Shown here piece by piece: positions 63,401 to 64,000 of a stretch of DNA of 64,000 bases (position 1 is the stretch's first letter; every line of letters starts with the position of its first letter). The translations under genes and the position numbers were made by a program. Source of the DNA: Thunnus maccoyii (lineage: Eukaryota > Chordata > Actinopteri > Scombriformes > Scombridae); assembly GCF_910596095.1 (NCBI RefSeq), contig NC_056551.1:14649501-14713500 (forward strand), written 5' to 3'. Under the pieces are notes generated by a model. The model made no database searches, was not told where the DNA came from, and saw nothing but the letters and a program-made list of their open reading frames with translations.

Positions 63401-63971
63401 CCTTAATTGCGATAATCTTATCTTTTATTTAAAGAATATTTGCAGCATGATAATACATCATGTCACAAAGAACAAAGCAACCAGATGTTAACACAGTAGA
63501 GCCATTCAGTCAGAATGGACAAAGTATTCATCGAAACATTTCCAGCAGCAACTGAAGGTGTTGTCTCTCAGTACTGGACGGGTGTACTTAATGAAACCAG
63601 CACTGTGTTTATGCACTTAACAATCAAATTAAAACAAACTACTCCTGGTTCTCCATACAGCAACTGCATTCCAGTGTTCGGACGGGGAACATGGAGACCT
63701 GCCTCAGACTCTTATCTTTGGGAGCACAGGCCAACTTCTTCCATCCAGTAGGTGGAATAAGCAAAAAACAAATGATGTTAGGTGGTAAGTCGACATAATA
63801 CTAATGCATAATCAATGTCTTGTGTTTTTTGGCACCACAGGAGAAAGGAAACACTCCATTGCACATAGCAGCAAAAGCGGGACAAATGTTACAAGCAGAA
63901 CTGTTGGCAGTTTATGGAGCTGATCCCGGGGCTCTGGACTCCAGTGGGAAGACCCCCATCGATTATGCAAG
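60491..63971 (+). CDS. git2: ARF GTPase-activating protein GIT2, N-terminal exons
   Basis: GIT proteins inactivate Arf6 and scaffold PIX and paxillin at focal adhesions. Visible exons are 60491-60542, 61067-61200, 61373-61485, 62705-62810, 63661-63747 and 63841-63971, all in phase. The gene continues past the right edge. The ArfGAP zinc finger is complete (C11-x2-C14-x16-C31-x2-C34), with the catalytic arginine R39 in IHRGLGRH. The conserved NGANSIWEHSLLDP block follows. Ankyrin repeats start after QLHSSVRTGN, with EKGNTPLHIAAKAG and YGADPGALDSSGKTPIDYAR. The MSKRVRSREVCADCS start fits GIT2 better than GIT1 (MSRKGPR). Confidence 0.93.
61700..62704. other. git2 intron 3, no further feature
   Basis: This intron sequence contains no recognised exon, RNA or dated repeat. 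The 70-codon minus-strand and 68-codon plus-strand frames around 62153-62397 overlap each other and match no family. Confidence 0.5.
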
Positions 63972-64000
63972 GTAAAACATGGCCTATGTTTTTAATTTAA

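Noticed and set aside
1-64000. tRNA, rRNA, CRISPR array, riboswitch or operon structures
   Set aside because: None is seen. The window is eukaryotic gene and repeat sequence, and the short repeats present are microsatellites or mobile elements.

Overview
The window is nuclear DNA from a ray-finned fish, most likely a percomorph teleost. The coding genes are intron-rich with GT-AG introns and vertebrate-type proteins. The repeats are families common in percomorphs: short hAT-like inverted-repeat elements, TTAA-flanked short elements, LINE 3' tails with a GATA tract, and CA microsatellites. I see no bacterial, viral, CRISPR or operon structure. All gene names come from recognising the protein by eye, and exon limits come from reading splice sites and checking that reading phase is kept across every intron.

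Layout: (1) 1-7898 is non-coding, the upstream or first-intron part of cabp7, with a GA microsatellite, a decayed LTR-like stretch and a decayed tandem repeat split by an insertion. (2) 7899-9013 (+) holds cabp7 (calneuron-2) from its second coding exon to its stop, followed by a long AT-rich 3' UTR to about 12.55 kb. (3) 14363-15596 (-) is zmat5, a minor-spliceosome zinc-finger protein. A 5'-truncated LINE with target-site duplications lies just upstream of it. (4) 17060-17449 (+) is uqcr10, a small subunit of respiratory complex III. (5) 20363-21710 (-) is gal3st1, cerebroside sulfotransferase. (6) 27591-36173 (-) is prodh, mitochondrial proline dehydrogenase, with 14 coding exons. (7) 41298-44004 (+) is srsf9, an SR splicing factor, with a 5' leader exon ending near 39431. 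(8) 47394-57870 (-) is sgsm1, a RUN-TBC GTPase-activating protein, with 25 coding exons. (9) 60491 to the right edge (+) is the 5' part of git2, an ArfGAP scaffold.

The genes do not form a pathway. They are independent housekeeping or neuronal genes. In human, cabp7, zmat5, uqcr10, gal3st1, prodh and sgsm1 lie on 22q11-q12, while srsf9 and git2 lie on 12q24. The window therefore keeps an ancestral linkage that was split in the human lineage.

The most unusual structure is in srsf9 intron 2. The exon-intron boundary has been copied into a tandem array, giving a run of 5'-splice-site-like sequences inside a gene family known to regulate itself by unproductive splicing. The transposable elements are unusually readable: three hAT-like elements have exact 8-bp target duplications, one of them carrying a further insertion, and one LINE has a 15-bp duplication. 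I found nothing that supports a wholly new biological system.
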